From DASRHT01 sp035293765 (lineage in GTDB: Bacteria > Chloroflexota > Ktedonobacteria > Ktedonobacterales > Ktedonobacteraceae), in contig DATGMF010000065.1 of assembly GCA_035293765.1 (NCBI GenBank), positions 62,001 through 126,000 on the forward strand: 64,000 nucleotides of DNA, given 5' to 3'. How positions within the stretch are numbered: the first letter of the stretch is position 1; each line of letters begins with the position of its first letter. A program made the translations under genes and the position numbers. Under the pieces are notes generated by a model. That model was not told the origin of the DNA. It ran no database searches and worked only from the letters and a program-made list of their open reading frames with translations. This document shows, in pieces, positions 25,249-34,803 of this stretch.

Positions 25249-26859
25249 ATGTTTTTACGGCGCCTTCACCTGTTACAATTTTTTGGGGCATGTCTTTTTC
25301 TCTCTGCATTTTCGCCCATGCTCTTTTCCGCTAACGCCCTGGCTTTTAAAGATCCCATCAGCGTTACTTCTCAGACTGACACTCTCAACTTTCCCCAGAG
25401 CATCGACTTTCAGATGAGCGCGCATGATATCAGCAGCACCATTACCCAGGCAACCATTTATATTATGTATGCCTCAAGAGGGTTTCAGGAGGTACATACC
25501 GTTGCTGCTACCACGCCAGCCGCAACAGTCACTCTACGCTGGCACGAGGCCATAACCAGCAACAACTTTGCCCCACCTGGAACACAGGTCACTTACTATT
25601 GGAGGGTTGAAGATAGCGCGAATAACACCCATACCGACAATCCGCAGAAGTTTCAGGTGGTAGATACTCGCTTCGCCTGGCAGCACGCGACACAAGGGTT
25701 ACTACAGGTACATTGGTACAACCGCACGCAAGATTTTGGTCAGGCTATTCTGGCCCAGGCCAGCGCGAACATTAAACGTATTAGCGATAATCTAGGGGGT
25801 GGATTACGGCACCCCATTGATCTCTGGGTGTATCAGTCCAATGACGACTTCCACGGTGCGCTGCCACCGCAGTCTTACGAATGGGTGGGGGGCATTGCTT
25901 TTCCCTCGCTCAATCAGGCGTCTATTGTTGCCGATAGCCTGGTTGATGACACACTCAGGCGCGATATGCCACATGAACTGACCCACCTCGTCTTCCATCA
26001 ACTCACCTATCAGGATATCGCTCCCGTCTGGTTTGACGAAGGGATGGCCGTCTACAATCAGCTTTATAAAGAGCCTGCGCTCTCAAACAGGCTGAAAGCT
26101 GCGCTCGCTGACCACTCGCTGATTTCGTTGCGCGATATCTCTCTTTACTTTCCTGCCGATGCGGATAAAGCCTATCTCGCCTATGCCCAGAGCTGGAATC
26201 TTGTTGACTACATGTTCAATACATTTGGACGTAACAAAATGGCCCTTCTCATTAAGGATATGAGCAATCCACAGCAGGATTTTGGAGAGGACCTGGTCCA
26301 GGCTTTAGGTATAGATGCGTCTCACCTGGAAAATCAATGGCACCTGTATCTCAACCAGCCAGCGATCCTGCCACCGGACCAGATTACACCGCTCACTCAG
26401 CATCCCCCATTGGCCCAGCCTAGCACCGCTGATAGTGCGGAGCCGCTACTCATCCTGCTGGGGTTATTGCTCGCGTTCCTGCCGATGATTGGCATTACCG
26501 GCCTGCTGGTCTATCAGCGCCAGGCCCATATCAGCAACCAGCTCGCCAGGCAGGCGCAGCAAATTATCAACAACGCCCTGCCCCCATTGCCGGTTAATAA
26601 CAATCATCCCTATACAAGCCCGGCGGCTTATTCCGCTCCCGCATCCCCTCCGACATCGTGGTCGTACCCCCAGCGACAGGAGCCGGTCAGGCCAGCCAGC
26701 GCGCAGCAGCCGGGAGGGGCTGGTACACCCTGGAGAGCACCGACGGCAACGCCTCCAGGTAGCGGGTATGCGGGGGGAAGGGAAACGGCGGCTGCCCCAT
26801 TTACTTATAATCAGGAATATTTGAATCGACCACCCGATAAACGGGTCTCACAGGAGTGA
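25249..26859 (+). CDS. Membrane-anchored MA-type metallopeptidase
   Basis: 536 residues. An N-terminal signal peptide or anchor ends near residue 33 (FSANALA); a beta-rich domain follows (about 34-145), then a gluzincin peptidase domain with the zinc motif PHELTHLVFHQ near residue 245 and the downstream glutamate in PVWFDEGMAVYNQ. A membrane segment (LLILLGLLLAFLPMIGITGL) near residue 405 is followed by a cytosolic Pro/Ala/Gln-rich tail. This fits the peptidase MA-like family, extracytosolic proteases of unknown substrate. The next gene, dprA, starts 7 bases after its stop, so the two are co-transcribed. Confidence 0.82.
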   Translation: MFLRRLHLLQFFGACLFLSAFSPMLFSANALAFKDPISVTSQTDTLNFPQSIDFQMSAHDISSTITQATIYIMYASRGFQEVHTVAATTPAATVTLRWHEAITSNNFAPPGTQVTYYWRVEDSANNTHTDNPQKFQVVDTRFAWQHATQGLLQVHWYNRTQDFGQAILAQASANIKRISDNLGGGLRHPIDLWVYQSNDDFHGALPPQSYEWVGGIAFPSLNQASIVADSLVDDTLRRDMPHELTHLVFHQLTYQDIAPVWFDEGMAVYNQLYKEPALSNRLKAALADHSLISLRDISLYFPADADKAYLAYAQSWNLVDYMFNTFGRNKMALLIKDMSNPQQDFGEDLVQALGIDASHLENQWHLYLNQPAILPPDQITPLTQHPPLAQPSTADSAEPLLILLGLLLAFLPMIGITGLLVYQRQAHISNQLARQAQQIINNALPPLPVNNNHPYTSPAAYSAPASPPTSWSYPQRQEPVRPASAQQPGGAGTPWRAPTATPPGSGYAGGRETAAAPFTYNQEYLNRPPDKRVSQE

Positions 26860-26866
26860 CCTTTCG

Positions 26867-28033
26867 ATGGGCAAGAAGAAGAGTGGGATGGTAGTGTTTG
26901 AAGGACATGCCCGTTACTATCCATCCGAGGCGTTATCTTTGGACGAACTGGCGTACTGGATCGCCTTCAGCCGGATTCTCGGCATCGGCCCGGTGCGCTT
27001 TAAATTGTTGCTCAACTTCTTTGATGATGACGTAGCTGCGGCGTGGCAAGCAAGCTTGCAAGATTTGATCGCCATTGGTCTTGATCAAAGAACGATTCAG
27101 GCATTTCTACAGCAGCGCGCAACTATTATTCCTCAGCAGGAGCTAGAAAAGTTAGAGCGGAGGCGCATCCGCGTCATTACATGGAAAGACGGCGCGTATC
27201 CCCCTTTACTGAAAAAGATCGAGTACGCGCCTCCGGTCCTGTATGTCTGTGGCTCGCTGACGGAGGATGACCGGCAATATACGCTGGGTATTGTAGGTAC
27301 GCGCAAAATGAGTACCTATGGGCGCCAGGTCACTGAACGCTTCGCCTGCGAGCTGGCTAAAGGCAAGATTACGGTTGTCAGCGGCCTGGCGCTGGGCGTT
27401 GATACTACTGCCCACACGGCAGCTTTGGATGCGGGAGGCCGAACCATTGCTGTACTGGCAAGCGGCCTGGACATCATCTATCCACCGAGCAACTATCAGC
27501 TTGCGCGGCGCATTGTCGAGTCCGGTCAGGGGGCATTACTCAGTGCGTTTCCTCTGGGCGTGCGACCCGAAGCTGGCAACTTTCCCGCCCGCAACCACAT
27601 CATCTCCGGCTTGTCGCTGGGTGTACTGGTCACGGAGGCTCCCCATCAAAGTGGCGCGCTCATCACGGCCAACGCAGCTCTGGAGCAGGGTCGGGAAGTT
27701 TTTGCCGTTCCCGGTGGGATCTTTTCACCAGGAGGGAGCGGGGTCAACAAGTTAATTCAGGATGGCGCGCACCCGGTCACAAACGTGCAAGACATTCTGG
27801 CTAGCCTGAATTTGTTCATGGTGCCGCAGCATGTCGAGGCCCAGACGATCCTGCCCGATAACGCTGAGGAGCATACCCTGCTCTCGCTGCTGAGCCACGA
27901 TCCACGCCATATCGACGAGCTTATTCGCGAAGCCGCCCTGTCAGCCGAGCTCGTCTCGGCCACGTTGACAGTGATGGAGTTAAAAGGTATGGTAAAGCAG
28001 GTGGGGGGAATGCAATACGTCCTGGCTCGCTAG
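26867..28033 (+). CDS. dprA: DNA-processing protein DprA
   Basis: 388 residues: an N-terminal helix-hairpin-helix region (ILGIGPVRFKLLL), the Rossmann-like DprA core with GIVGTRKMSTYGRQ, SGLALGVDTTAH, GGRTIAVLASGLD..YPP and FPARNHIISGLS, then a C-terminal winged helix. The core loads RecA on incoming single-stranded DNA during transformation; the protein is also widespread in non-competent bacteria. The ATG lies 7 bases after the upstream stop, with AGGAGTGA spanning the junction. Confidence 0.95.
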   Translation: MGKKKSGMVVFEGHARYYPSEALSLDELAYWIAFSRILGIGPVRFKLLLNFFDDDVAAAWQASLQDLIAIGLDQRTIQAFLQQRATIIPQQELEKLERRRIRVITWKDGAYPPLLKKIEYAPPVLYVCGSLTEDDRQYTLGIVGTRKMSTYGRQVTERFACELAKGKITVVSGLALGVDTTAHTAALDAGGRTIAVLASGLDIIYPPSNYQLARRIVESGQGALLSAFPLGVRPEAGNFPARNHIISGLSLGVLVTEAPHQSGALITANAALEQGREVFAVPGGIFSPGGSGVNKLIQDGAHPVTNVQDILASLNLFMVPQHVEAQTILPDNAEEHTLLSLLSHDPRHIDELIREAALSAELVSATLTVMELKGMVKQVGGMQYVLAR

Positions 28034-28074
28034 ATGTTTTTTCACGCCAGAATGACGATTATGATAGGTAAATG

Positions 28075-28212
28075 TAGGGGCAGGTCTTGCACCTGCCCTC
28101 GTTTGAGGATCATCCCGTTTCTGGGCAGGGCTGGCCCCTGCCCCAGTTAGAGGATTATCCTGTTTCTGGAGAAGGACAAGTTTCAGGGCAGGGGCCAGCC
28201 CTGTCTCTACGG
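28075..28212. repeat. Cluster of GTAGGGGCAG/CTGCCC palindromic repeats
   Basis: The tract between dprA and murF-alr begins GTAGGGGCAGG and ends near CCCTGTCTCTAC. Inside, the block around 28122-28141 is repeated inverted around 28181-28199. It stays open in the murF frame, which can mislead gene callers into placing the murF start at 28087. Confidence 0.65.
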
Positions 28213-28224
28213 TCGGAGGAGAGA

Positions 28225-30855
28225 TTGATCTATCTCGATCACCTGCTTGCTGCCACTGGTGGCGTTTTGCGGTACGCTGGAACGCAGGCTCGTTTTGATG
28301 CCTTCAGCCACGATAGCCGCCAGCTTCTACCGGGCGAGCTGTTTGTAGCGGTACGGGGCGAACGCGGCGACGGGCACGATTTTTTGTTTGATGCGATTCA
28401 GCGTGGAGCGGCAGGGCTGCTGGTCGAGGCCGGGTTGATCAATGCTCTTTCCGGCGAGATGCAGGCAAGACTTGAACAGGTCAATATCGCGACGATCCTT
28501 GTCGATGATACGCGTCTTGCCTTACAGCGTTACGCCAGGGCGATACTCGAACGGTGGCACCCAACGGTTATCGCCGTTACCGGTAGCGTCGGCAAAACCA
28601 GCGTGAAGGAAGCCATTGCCAGCGTGCTTTCCGGCAATTTCGCGACCTTTAGAAGCTGGCAGAACTACAACGATCTGTTGGGGTTGCCCCTATCGCTGGG
28701 ACGGCTGGAAGAACGGCACGAATATGCCGTCCTGGAACTGGGATGCGATCATCCTGGAGAGATTGCGGCCCTCTGTCGCATTGCGCGCCCTCATATTGGC
28801 ATTCTTACCAATATTAGCCCCGCGCACCTGCAATATTTCGGCTCGCTTGAGCACTTTGCCGATGAGCTAGGCACGCTTTTTTCCTGCATTGCCGATGGTG
28901 GGAGAGCGATCTTCAATCAGGACGATCCCCTGATACGGGCGCAGCTCGCTCATGTAGCAAAAAAGCATACTATCGCTCATTATCATCCTTTTGCGCCATC
29001 TCAGGTGCAGGATGTTCAGGTTACATGGGAAGGGGTCAGTGGCCTGTTTGCGGGCAGTGAAGAGGGAGGTATTCCCCTGCAATATCCTGTCAGGCTAACT
29101 TCCCGTCTTCTCGGCGCTCATCATATTGCCACCATGCTAGCAGCCTGTTACGTCAGCCAGATTTGCGGGATGAATGCGGAAGAACTGCAACGAGCTATAG
29201 AGCAGCTTCGCCCACTTGTAGGCCGGCTTAACCCGCTCCCGGGCATCTATGGCACAACGCTGCTTGATGATAGCCATAATGCCACGCCGACCAGCATGCT
29301 CGCGGGTCTGGCGACGCTCAAGACGCTCCCCGCAGGCCAGCGTATCGCCGTTCTGAGTGATATGCTCAGCCTGGGTAGCTACGAGGAAGTGGCCCATCGC
29401 ATGATAGGAGATGCGGCGGCGCAGAGCGTGGATTATCTGGTGACGCGCGGCGAACGAGCAGCCATAATCGCGGCTGCGGCAAAGCGCGCCGGACTGGCGG
29501 AGGAGCGAGTCGTTGTCACTTCAACCCACGAAGATGCGGCTGCGGCGGTGTGCAGCATCATCGAACCGGGAAGATCGGCCAGAGAGCAGGTCGGAGCGCC
29601 TGATGTCATTCTTATCAAAGGCTCGGAAGATATGCGTATGGAGCGCGTCACCGAACGATTGATGGCGCAACCGGAGCAGGCGCAGGAAAAGCTGGTGCGC
29701 CAGACGCCGGGCTGGAAACAGATCGTGGTGATGCGCCCGGAGCGGCCCACCTGGGTCGAAATCGACCTGAGCGCCATCGCTAACAATACGCGCAGACTCA
29801 AAGATCTGGTCGGCTCCCGGGTTCAGGTGCTCGTCAGCCTCAAAGCCGATGCTTACGGTCACGGTGCTTTGAAAGTTGCGCGCACCGTGCTGCACAATGG
29901 TGCGAGCGTGCTAGGAGTTGCGACGGTCGGTGAGGCCACGCCGCTGCGCGAGGCTGGCATAGCAGCCCCGATCCTCGTTTTTGGCTACATCCCGCTCTGG
30001 CAGATGCGCGAGGCGGTCCGCCTGGGAGTAACCGTCACGCTCTACTCGCTTGAAGCGGCCCAGAGCCTCTCACGGGCCGCGCTTGCTCTGGGGAAAACCG
30101 TCAGGGTGCATATCAAAGTTGATAGCGGCATGGGACGGCTGGGTATACGAGCTGAACAGGTGGCGGAAGTAGTCAGCCTGGTTCAGGCCATAGGAGCCCT
30201 GCCAGGATTGGAATACGAGGGCATGTATACCCATTTCGCCACCGCCGATGCTAGCGACCAGGCGCATGCGCGCAGGCAGCTTGAGCGTTTCCAGCAGGTC
30301 TTGCGCGCCCTGGAGGGACAGCAGTTGCGCCCGCCCATCGTCCATGCCGCCAACAGCGCCGCCACCATCAGCCTGCCCGAGTCGCATTTTGATATGGTGC
30401 GGCCAGGTATCGCCATTTATGGATTGGACCCCTCAGCCGAAGTGCGTTTGCCGGAAGGATTCCGCGCCGCGCTCTCCTTTAAAACGCAGGTGGCCCAGGT
30501 GAAGATGGTACCGGCAGGAGAATGCATCAGCTATGGCTGTACCTATATCACCGACCGCCCTACGCTCATAGCAATATTGCCTGTGGGGTATGCTGATGGA
30601 TTTCGGCGCGCCCCTCGCAACTGGGGAACGGTACTCATTCACGGACAGGAGGCTCCTATTCTGGGCCGCGTCTGCATGGACCAATGTATCGTCGATGTAA
30701 CGCATATTCCACAAACGCGCGTAGGTGATGAGGTCGTATTAATTGGACGCCAGGGCGAAGCCGCTTTGACAGCAGAACAGGTGGCAGAGCGCCTGGGCAC
30801 AATCAATTATGAAGTAGTTGCGGAGATCCTTGCTCGCGTACCGCGCGTGGACTAA
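28225..30855 (+). CDS. MurF-alanine racemase fusion protein
   Basis: 876 residues. The N-terminal half is MurF (UDP-MurNAc-tripeptide:D-Ala-D-Ala ligase) with the ATP loop VTGSVGKTS at 118-126 and LDDSHNATPTSM further on. After a short linker comes a full alanine racemase: WVEIDLSAIANN, then VSLKADAYGHG with the PLP lysine at about Lys540, and ILPVGYADGF. One chain can thus make D-alanine and use D-Ala-D-Ala on the wall precursor. The start is TTG at 28225 with GGAGGAG three bases upstream; in-frame codons back to 28087 lie in a repeat and are not part of the family. Confidence 0.92.
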   Translation: MIYLDHLLAATGGVLRYAGTQARFDAFSHDSRQLLPGELFVAVRGERGDGHDFLFDAIQRGAAGLLVEAGLINALSGEMQARLEQVNIATILVDDTRLALQRYARAILERWHPTVIAVTGSVGKTSVKEAIASVLSGNFATFRSWQNYNDLLGLPLSLGRLEERHEYAVLELGCDHPGEIAALCRIARPHIGILTNISPAHLQYFGSLEHFADELGTLFSCIADGGRAIFNQDDPLIRAQLAHVAKKHTIAHYHPFAPSQVQDVQVTWEGVSGLFAGSEEGGIPLQYPVRLTSRLLGAHHIATMLAACYVSQICGMNAEELQRAIEQLRPLVGRLNPLPGIYGTTLLDDSHNATPTSMLAGLATLKTLPAGQRIAVLSDMLSLGSYEEVAHRMIGDAAAQSVDYLVTRGERAAIIAAAAKRAGLAEERVVVTSTHEDAAAAVCSIIEPGRSAREQVGAPDVILIKGSEDMRMERVTERLMAQPEQAQEKLVRQTPGWKQIVVMRPERPTWVEIDLSAIANNTRRLKDLVGSRVQVLVSLKADAYGHGALKVARTVLHNGASVLGVATVGEATPLREAGIAAPILVFGYIPLWQMREAVRLGVTVTLYSLEAAQSLSRAALALGKTVRVHIKVDSGMGRLGIRAEQVAEVVSLVQAIGALPGLEYEGMYTHFATADASDQAHARRQLERFQQVLRALEGQQLRPPIVHAANSAATISLPESHFDMVRPGIAIYGLDPSAEVRLPEGFRAALSFKTQVAQVKMVPAGECISYGCTYITDRPTLIAILPVGYADGFRRAPRNWGTVLIHGQEAPILGRVCMDQCIVDVTHIPQTRVGDEVVLIGRQGEAALTAEQVAERLGTINYEVVAEILARVPRVD

Positions 30856-30912
30856 ATAGATATCGTATAATTGGGGATGAGATTATTTTTTTTGCTTGCA
30901 AAGCGTGGTTTT

Positions 30913-31665
30913 ATGAACAAACATCGACGAATACAGCGTTACACTTTTTCGCTGGCCCTTTTGCTCATTGTCGTCATCAGTTCAGCTTGCGCCACGGGAG
31001 CAACAATCGCGCCGACGCCGCAACCTAAAGTGACGCCGGTGCCCACACAGCCGATAACCGCGCAACAGTTACTCTCAGGCCCGGTGATTTATGTTGCGCT
31101 GGGAGCCTCTGATGCTGTGGGTATAGGGAGCGCGCAACCGGGATCGCAGGGATATGTACCGCTGGTGGCGGACCGTCTTCCTAAGGGATCTCATGTTATC
31201 AATCTGGGCATTAGCGGCATCCACCTACATCAGGCGCTGAGTGAAGAGCTGCCCCTCGTTTTCTCAACGTCGCCCAACCTGATCACCATCTGGCTGGTGG
31301 CAAACGACTTTGTCGCGGGCGTTCCCTATAGCAGCTATATGCAGGATCTCGACTCCTTGCTCAAGCAGTTGCGCGCCGGGACGCATGCCCGCATCATCAT
31401 GGCTAATTTGCCGGATCTCACGCGCCTCCCTGCCTTCTCTAACCTCTCAAGTTCACAAAAAAGCAAGATGCTCGCCGAGATCCTGCGCTGGAATGCTGGT
31501 ATCGCACAGGCCGCGGCTCGCTATGTCGTCGCCATAGTAAATCTTTTTAGCCAGCAGAGCCAGCTCACGGCCCATCCTGAGTATGTCAGCATCGATGGCT
31601 TTCACCCCAGCCCCTCAGGATATGTGCAGATCGCAAACGAGTTCTGGCAAGCGATTACAGGATAA
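30913..31665 (+). CDS. SGNH/GDSL-hydrolase-family lipoprotein
   Basis: About 250 residues with a lipoprotein signal: MNKHRRIQRYTFSLALLLIV, then lipobox SSAC. A Thr/Pro linker precedes the SGNH hydrolase domain: block I ALGASDAVG (GxSD), a glycine block near NLGISG, block III VANDF, and DGFHPS giving the catalytic Asp-x-x-His. The family hydrolyses esters of lipids, sugars or wall polymers. TATAAT at 30866-30871 could be a -10 box, which would favour the ATG at 30913; ATG 30877 is an alternative. It follows murF-alr by under 60 bases, so a wall-related role is plausible. Confidence 0.85.
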   Translation: MNKHRRIQRYTFSLALLLIVVISSACATGATIAPTPQPKVTPVPTQPITAQQLLSGPVIYVALGASDAVGIGSAQPGSQGYVPLVADRLPKGSHVINLGISGIHLHQALSEELPLVFSTSPNLITIWLVANDFVAGVPYSSYMQDLDSLLKQLRAGTHARIIMANLPDLTRLPAFSNLSSSQKSKMLAEILRWNAGIAQAAARYVVAIVNLFSQQSQLTAHPEYVSIDGFHPSPSGYVQIANEFWQAITG

Positions 31666-31691
31666 AGAGTGCAAGGGCGTAAGGAGCTGCT

Positions 31692-32465
31692 CTAGCCCTG
31701 CGCCTTTGTCTCCTGCGATTGCTTGATCTCCGTCTCGCCCTCTATCGTAAAGACAACGCGTTCGCAGATATTGGTGCAATGGTCGGCGACGCGCTCCAGT
31801 TTGTGCGCGATCCAGAGCAGGTAGGTGGCGCGCTGCAAAACGAGCGCATCGCTCTGAAGGGCAGGAATGGCATGCGCGCCCTCCATCATCGCCATCAAAT
31901 CGTGACGGACCAGGTGGTAGCGCACGTCAACGACATCATCCTCCTCCCAGATGTAGCGCGCCGCATTGGCATCTCGCATCTCGAAAGCCTTCATCGTCCC
32001 CTGCAAGACGCGCCGGGCCTCTTTACCCAGCTCCAGTATCCCCTGCATGGCCGAAGTTTCCGAGACCTGCACTTTTTTGCCATTGCCAGGAGGACCATCG
32101 ACCTCCAGTGAAGGAATGGTGCTACCACGCAGGGGAGCCATACGTAAAATAATCTGTGCGATGCCAGCGGCTCCGTCGCCCGTGCGTTCAAGATCGCCCG
32201 CGATGGATAATGCTGAAGTGAGATAGCGCAGATCGCGCCCACCCAGCGGCTGTTGCAAAGTCAGCAGACGAATGGTGTGCTCTTCAATCGCGGCGCGCAA
32301 ACTATCAATGATCGCATCACCTTCGATGACCATGCCCGCTTTCGCCAGATCCTCGGCCCCCAGCGCCTCAAGAGCCTTCTCCAGCGCATCATCAACCAGA
32401 GAGCCCAGGCGTACAATCTGAGCGTCCAGCTCTCCTAATTCTTTATCTAACACAGTCCTTGCCAT
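31692..32465 (-). CDS. phoU: PhoU-family phosphate signalling protein
   Basis: 257 residues with two PhoU three-helix repeats; typical segments are DKELGELDAQIVRLGSLVDD near the start, GGRDLRYLTSALSIAGDLERTGD in repeat 1 and HKLERVADHCTNICE in repeat 2 (acidic metal-binding clusters). PhoU links the Pst transporter to the PhoR kinase and restrains phosphate uptake. No pst or phoBR genes are in the window. The ATG at 32465 has AAGGAGATATTAC upstream; an in-frame start at 32522 lacks a comparable site. It is convergent with the SGNH gene. Confidence 0.92.
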   Translation of the reverse strand: MARTVLDKELGELDAQIVRLGSLVDDALEKALEALGAEDLAKAGMVIEGDAIIDSLRAAIEEHTIRLLTLQQPLGGRDLRYLTSALSIAGDLERTGDGAAGIAQIILRMAPLRGSTIPSLEVDGPPGNGKKVQVSETSAMQGILELGKEARRVLQGTMKAFEMRDANAARYIWEEDDVVDVRYHLVRHDLMAMMEGAHAIPALQSDALVLQRATYLLWIAHKLERVADHCTNICERVVFTIEGETEIKQSQETKAQG

Positions 32466-32725
32466 GTAATATCTCCTTACATCGTGTAATCGCCCCAGCA
32501 GGCAGGCGGGCTCTTCCCCCATCAGTCTGAGCGCCGGTCCTTTTGCCTGATATACTAATCATAGTGTAACACATTTTATCGTAAGCAGGATAGAGCATCA
32601 TCTAAATAATTCTATTCTTTAAGGATAAGCGTTCTAAAAATAGAATGTACCTGCACGGTTGCAGGCAGTAAACAAAGCGATCAAAATGTTGTATTATCTT
32701 CTATAGGATAGAAAGGACAGGGATT

Positions 32726-33319
32726 ATGGCACAACGTGAATATCCAACCATCAATATTGAGGATTATCTCACATTAGATCGAAATAGCCAGAGCGCGCGC
32801 TACGAGTATCTGGAAGGTGAGCTAAGAATGTTGGCTGGAGGTAGCGCCGATCACTCAACGATCACGACCAACCTGACAGGCATTCTCCACAGGGCATTGG
32901 AAGACGGACCCTGCAAAGTATACAACTCCGATATGCGGCTACAGCTTTCTGAAGCGCGTTACGTCTACCCGGATGTCACAGTCACCTGCGATCCCCGTGA
33001 TGAAGCGCCAGAAGATAATAATACGCATGATCCATCGGTTGTTGTGGAAGTACTTTCTCCCAGTACCGAAACTGCCGATAGGGGTAAAAAGTTGCTCTAT
33101 TATCAAGCGCATCCTACTATACAAGAATATGTTATAGCAAATTATCAGACCATGCTGATAGAGGTCTATCATCGTGAAAAGGGCAGATGGGCATTCTTTA
33201 CTTATGGGCCTGAAGGTGAGGTGCAGCTAGAAAGTCTCGACCTTCGCTTTCCCGTTAGTGCCGTTTACAAAAGAACGGGTCTGGTGAAACAGTATAAAAA
33301 CGAGTGGAATCTTCAATAA
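32726..33319 (+). CDS. Uma2-family (DUF820) restriction-endonuclease-fold protein
   Basis: 197 residues. The PD-(D/E)xK core is visible: ARYEYLEGELRML near residue 24, YVYPDVTVTC near 78 (Asp), VVVEVLSPSTE near 106 (Glu) and the GKKLLYY lysine segment. Uma2 proteins are abundant in Cyanobacteria and Chloroflexota, often in many paralogous copies, and their role is unclear. ATG at 32726 has AAAGGACAGGG upstream. It is followed after 25 bases by the PIG-L gene. Confidence 0.85.
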   Translation: MAQREYPTINIEDYLTLDRNSQSARYEYLEGELRMLAGGSADHSTITTNLTGILHRALEDGPCKVYNSDMRLQLSEARYVYPDVTVTCDPRDEAPEDNNTHDPSVVVEVLSPSTETADRGKKLLYYQAHPTIQEYVIANYQTMLIEVYHREKGRWAFFTYGPEGEVQLESLDLRFPVSAVYKRTGLVKQYKNEWNLQ

Positions 33320-33344
33320 AAGCGCAAACGAAGGAAAAAGTAAT

Positions 33345-34184
33345 ATGGCAACAAAACGACTACTTGGCGTCTTCGCCCATCCCGATGACGAGGGGCTGGT
33401 TGGCGGCGCACTTTTACACTATGATATGCTCGGCGTTGAGACGGGTCTGATTTGTGCGACCAGGGGAGAAGTTGGCGAAATCTCCGATCCGGTGCTTGCC
33501 ACGCCCGAAAATCTGGGCGAGGTGCGAGAGCAGGAGATGCGGGAGGCGGCAGAGGCGCTCAGCGTTCACAACCTCTGGTTCCTGGGCTATCGCGACTCCG
33601 GCATGGCGGGGACGCCCGAAAACCAGGATGCGCGCTCACTCGCCCGGGCCAGCGCAGCCGAGGTCATAGGCAGGCTGGTCGCGATTATCCGCCAGTTCCG
33701 TCCCCATGTGATGGTCACCTTTGACGAAACCGGGGGCTATGGACACCCCGATCACATTGCCATCTATAAATACACTACCGGCGCGTTCCATGCCGCCGCC
33801 GACTCCGCCCAATATCCAGAGCTCGGACCCGCACATGCCGTCTCCAAGCTCTATTACAGTTCGTTCGCGCGCCGACACATTATGATGATGGCGGACTGGC
33901 TCCAGGCGCAGAACTACGAAGGCGTTTTTAAGGATTTCGACATCAATCAGATGGGCCTACCTGACGATCAGATTAGCGTTTTGCTGGATGTCGAGCCCTG
34001 GAATGAGACCAAAGCCCGATCATGGGCAAAACATCGTACTCAGATGAACCCCAATACTCCGCTCGCTCGCCTGCCGGAAGACTTGCAGCGCAAGTGGCGC
34101 AGCACCGAATGCTATCAGCTCGCCGCGTCGCGCGTGGGACCGGATGTTGCGGGCGAAAATGATCTGTTTGCGCATATTCCCTGA
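33345..34184 (+). CDS. PIG-L family zinc deacetylase
   Basis: 279 residues of the LmbE/PIG-L fold. The zinc-binding AHPDDE motif is near residue 12, and HPDH near residue 136 supplies the third ligand region; YRDSGMAGT lies between. Family members remove N-acetyl groups from GlcNAc conjugates, including precursors of mycothiol and bacillithiol and of various natural products. Nothing nearby identifies the substrate. The start has AAGGAAAAAGTAAT before the ATG. Confidence 0.88.
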   Translation: MATKRLLGVFAHPDDEGLVGGALLHYDMLGVETGLICATRGEVGEISDPVLATPENLGEVREQEMREAAEALSVHNLWFLGYRDSGMAGTPENQDARSLARASAAEVIGRLVAIIRQFRPHVMVTFDETGGYGHPDHIAIYKYTTGAFHAAADSAQYPELGPAHAVSKLYYSSFARRHIMMMADWLQAQNYEGVFKDFDINQMGLPDDQISVLLDVEPWNETKARSWAKHRTQMNPNTPLARLPEDLQRKWRSTECYQLAASRVGPDVAGENDLFAHIP

Positions 34185-34221
34185 CCTGTGGATATTTAGC
34201 CAGCCATGCAAGAGGCGTGAC

Positions 34222-34773
34222 ATGATTTATTTAATAGGCGGAGCGCCCAGGGCAGGGAAGAGTATCCTGGCTCAGCAGCTCTGTACCACATTGAAAGTCG
34301 GATGGATATCCACAGACCTTCTGATGCAGCTTTTGAAGGTGAAGGATGTTGCCGGTATCAAAGTGAAGTGGGATGCAGCTCCCGAAGCCATCACAGCTAA
34401 TGCAGAATGGTTTTATCCGTATCTGGAACGCTTTATCTGGGGCGTCAACTCGCTTGCAGACAATTACGTGATCGAAGGCGTTGATTTTCTGCCGGCGCAG
34501 GTGGACCAACTCGCGACTCGGTACCCGATACGCGCGGTCTTTCTGGGCTGCTCTAACATGACGCTGGGGAGGTTCGATCAATTTCCAGGACGTTCGCTGG
34601 GATATGGCGGTCTACCCGATGCACTACGGCGTCAGATTGTTCAGGACGTGCCGCTCTGGAGCGCGTTCATTCGCCAGGAAGCCGAACGTTTCGGTTATGC
34701 GTATGTCGATATGGCGAGCGATTTTTTCCAACGTCAGGCTGAAGCTGAGATGGCGCTGACAGGTAGCGTCTGA
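34222..34773 (+). CDS. P-loop kinase-like protein
   Basis: 183 residues starting MIYLIGGAPRAGKSILAQQL; the P-loop GGAPRAGKS is at residues 7-15. It resembles AAA-type small-molecule kinases and 2-phosphoglycerate-kinase-like proteins; the FPGRSLGYGGLPDALRR segment may be a lid. The substrate is unknown. The ATG at 34222 has AGAGGCGTGAC upstream and is chosen over an in-frame start at 34144 that would overlap the PIG-L gene. It is 38 bases after PIG-L, so co-transcription is likely. Confidence 0.7.
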   Translation: MIYLIGGAPRAGKSILAQQLCTTLKVGWISTDLLMQLLKVKDVAGIKVKWDAAPEAITANAEWFYPYLERFIWGVNSLADNYVIEGVDFLPAQVDQLATRYPIRAVFLGCSNMTLGRFDQFPGRSLGYGGLPDALRRQIVQDVPLWSAFIRQEAERFGYAYVDMASDFFQRQAEAEMALTGSV

Positions 34774-34803
34774 GCTAAATTGTTCATGTGTATGACCCCG
34801 ATC

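Noticed and set aside
28087..28224. N-terminal extension of MurF-Alr
   Set aside because: The sequence is a palindromic repeat (VSGQG-type low-complexity translation); a better start with GGAGGAG lies at 28225.
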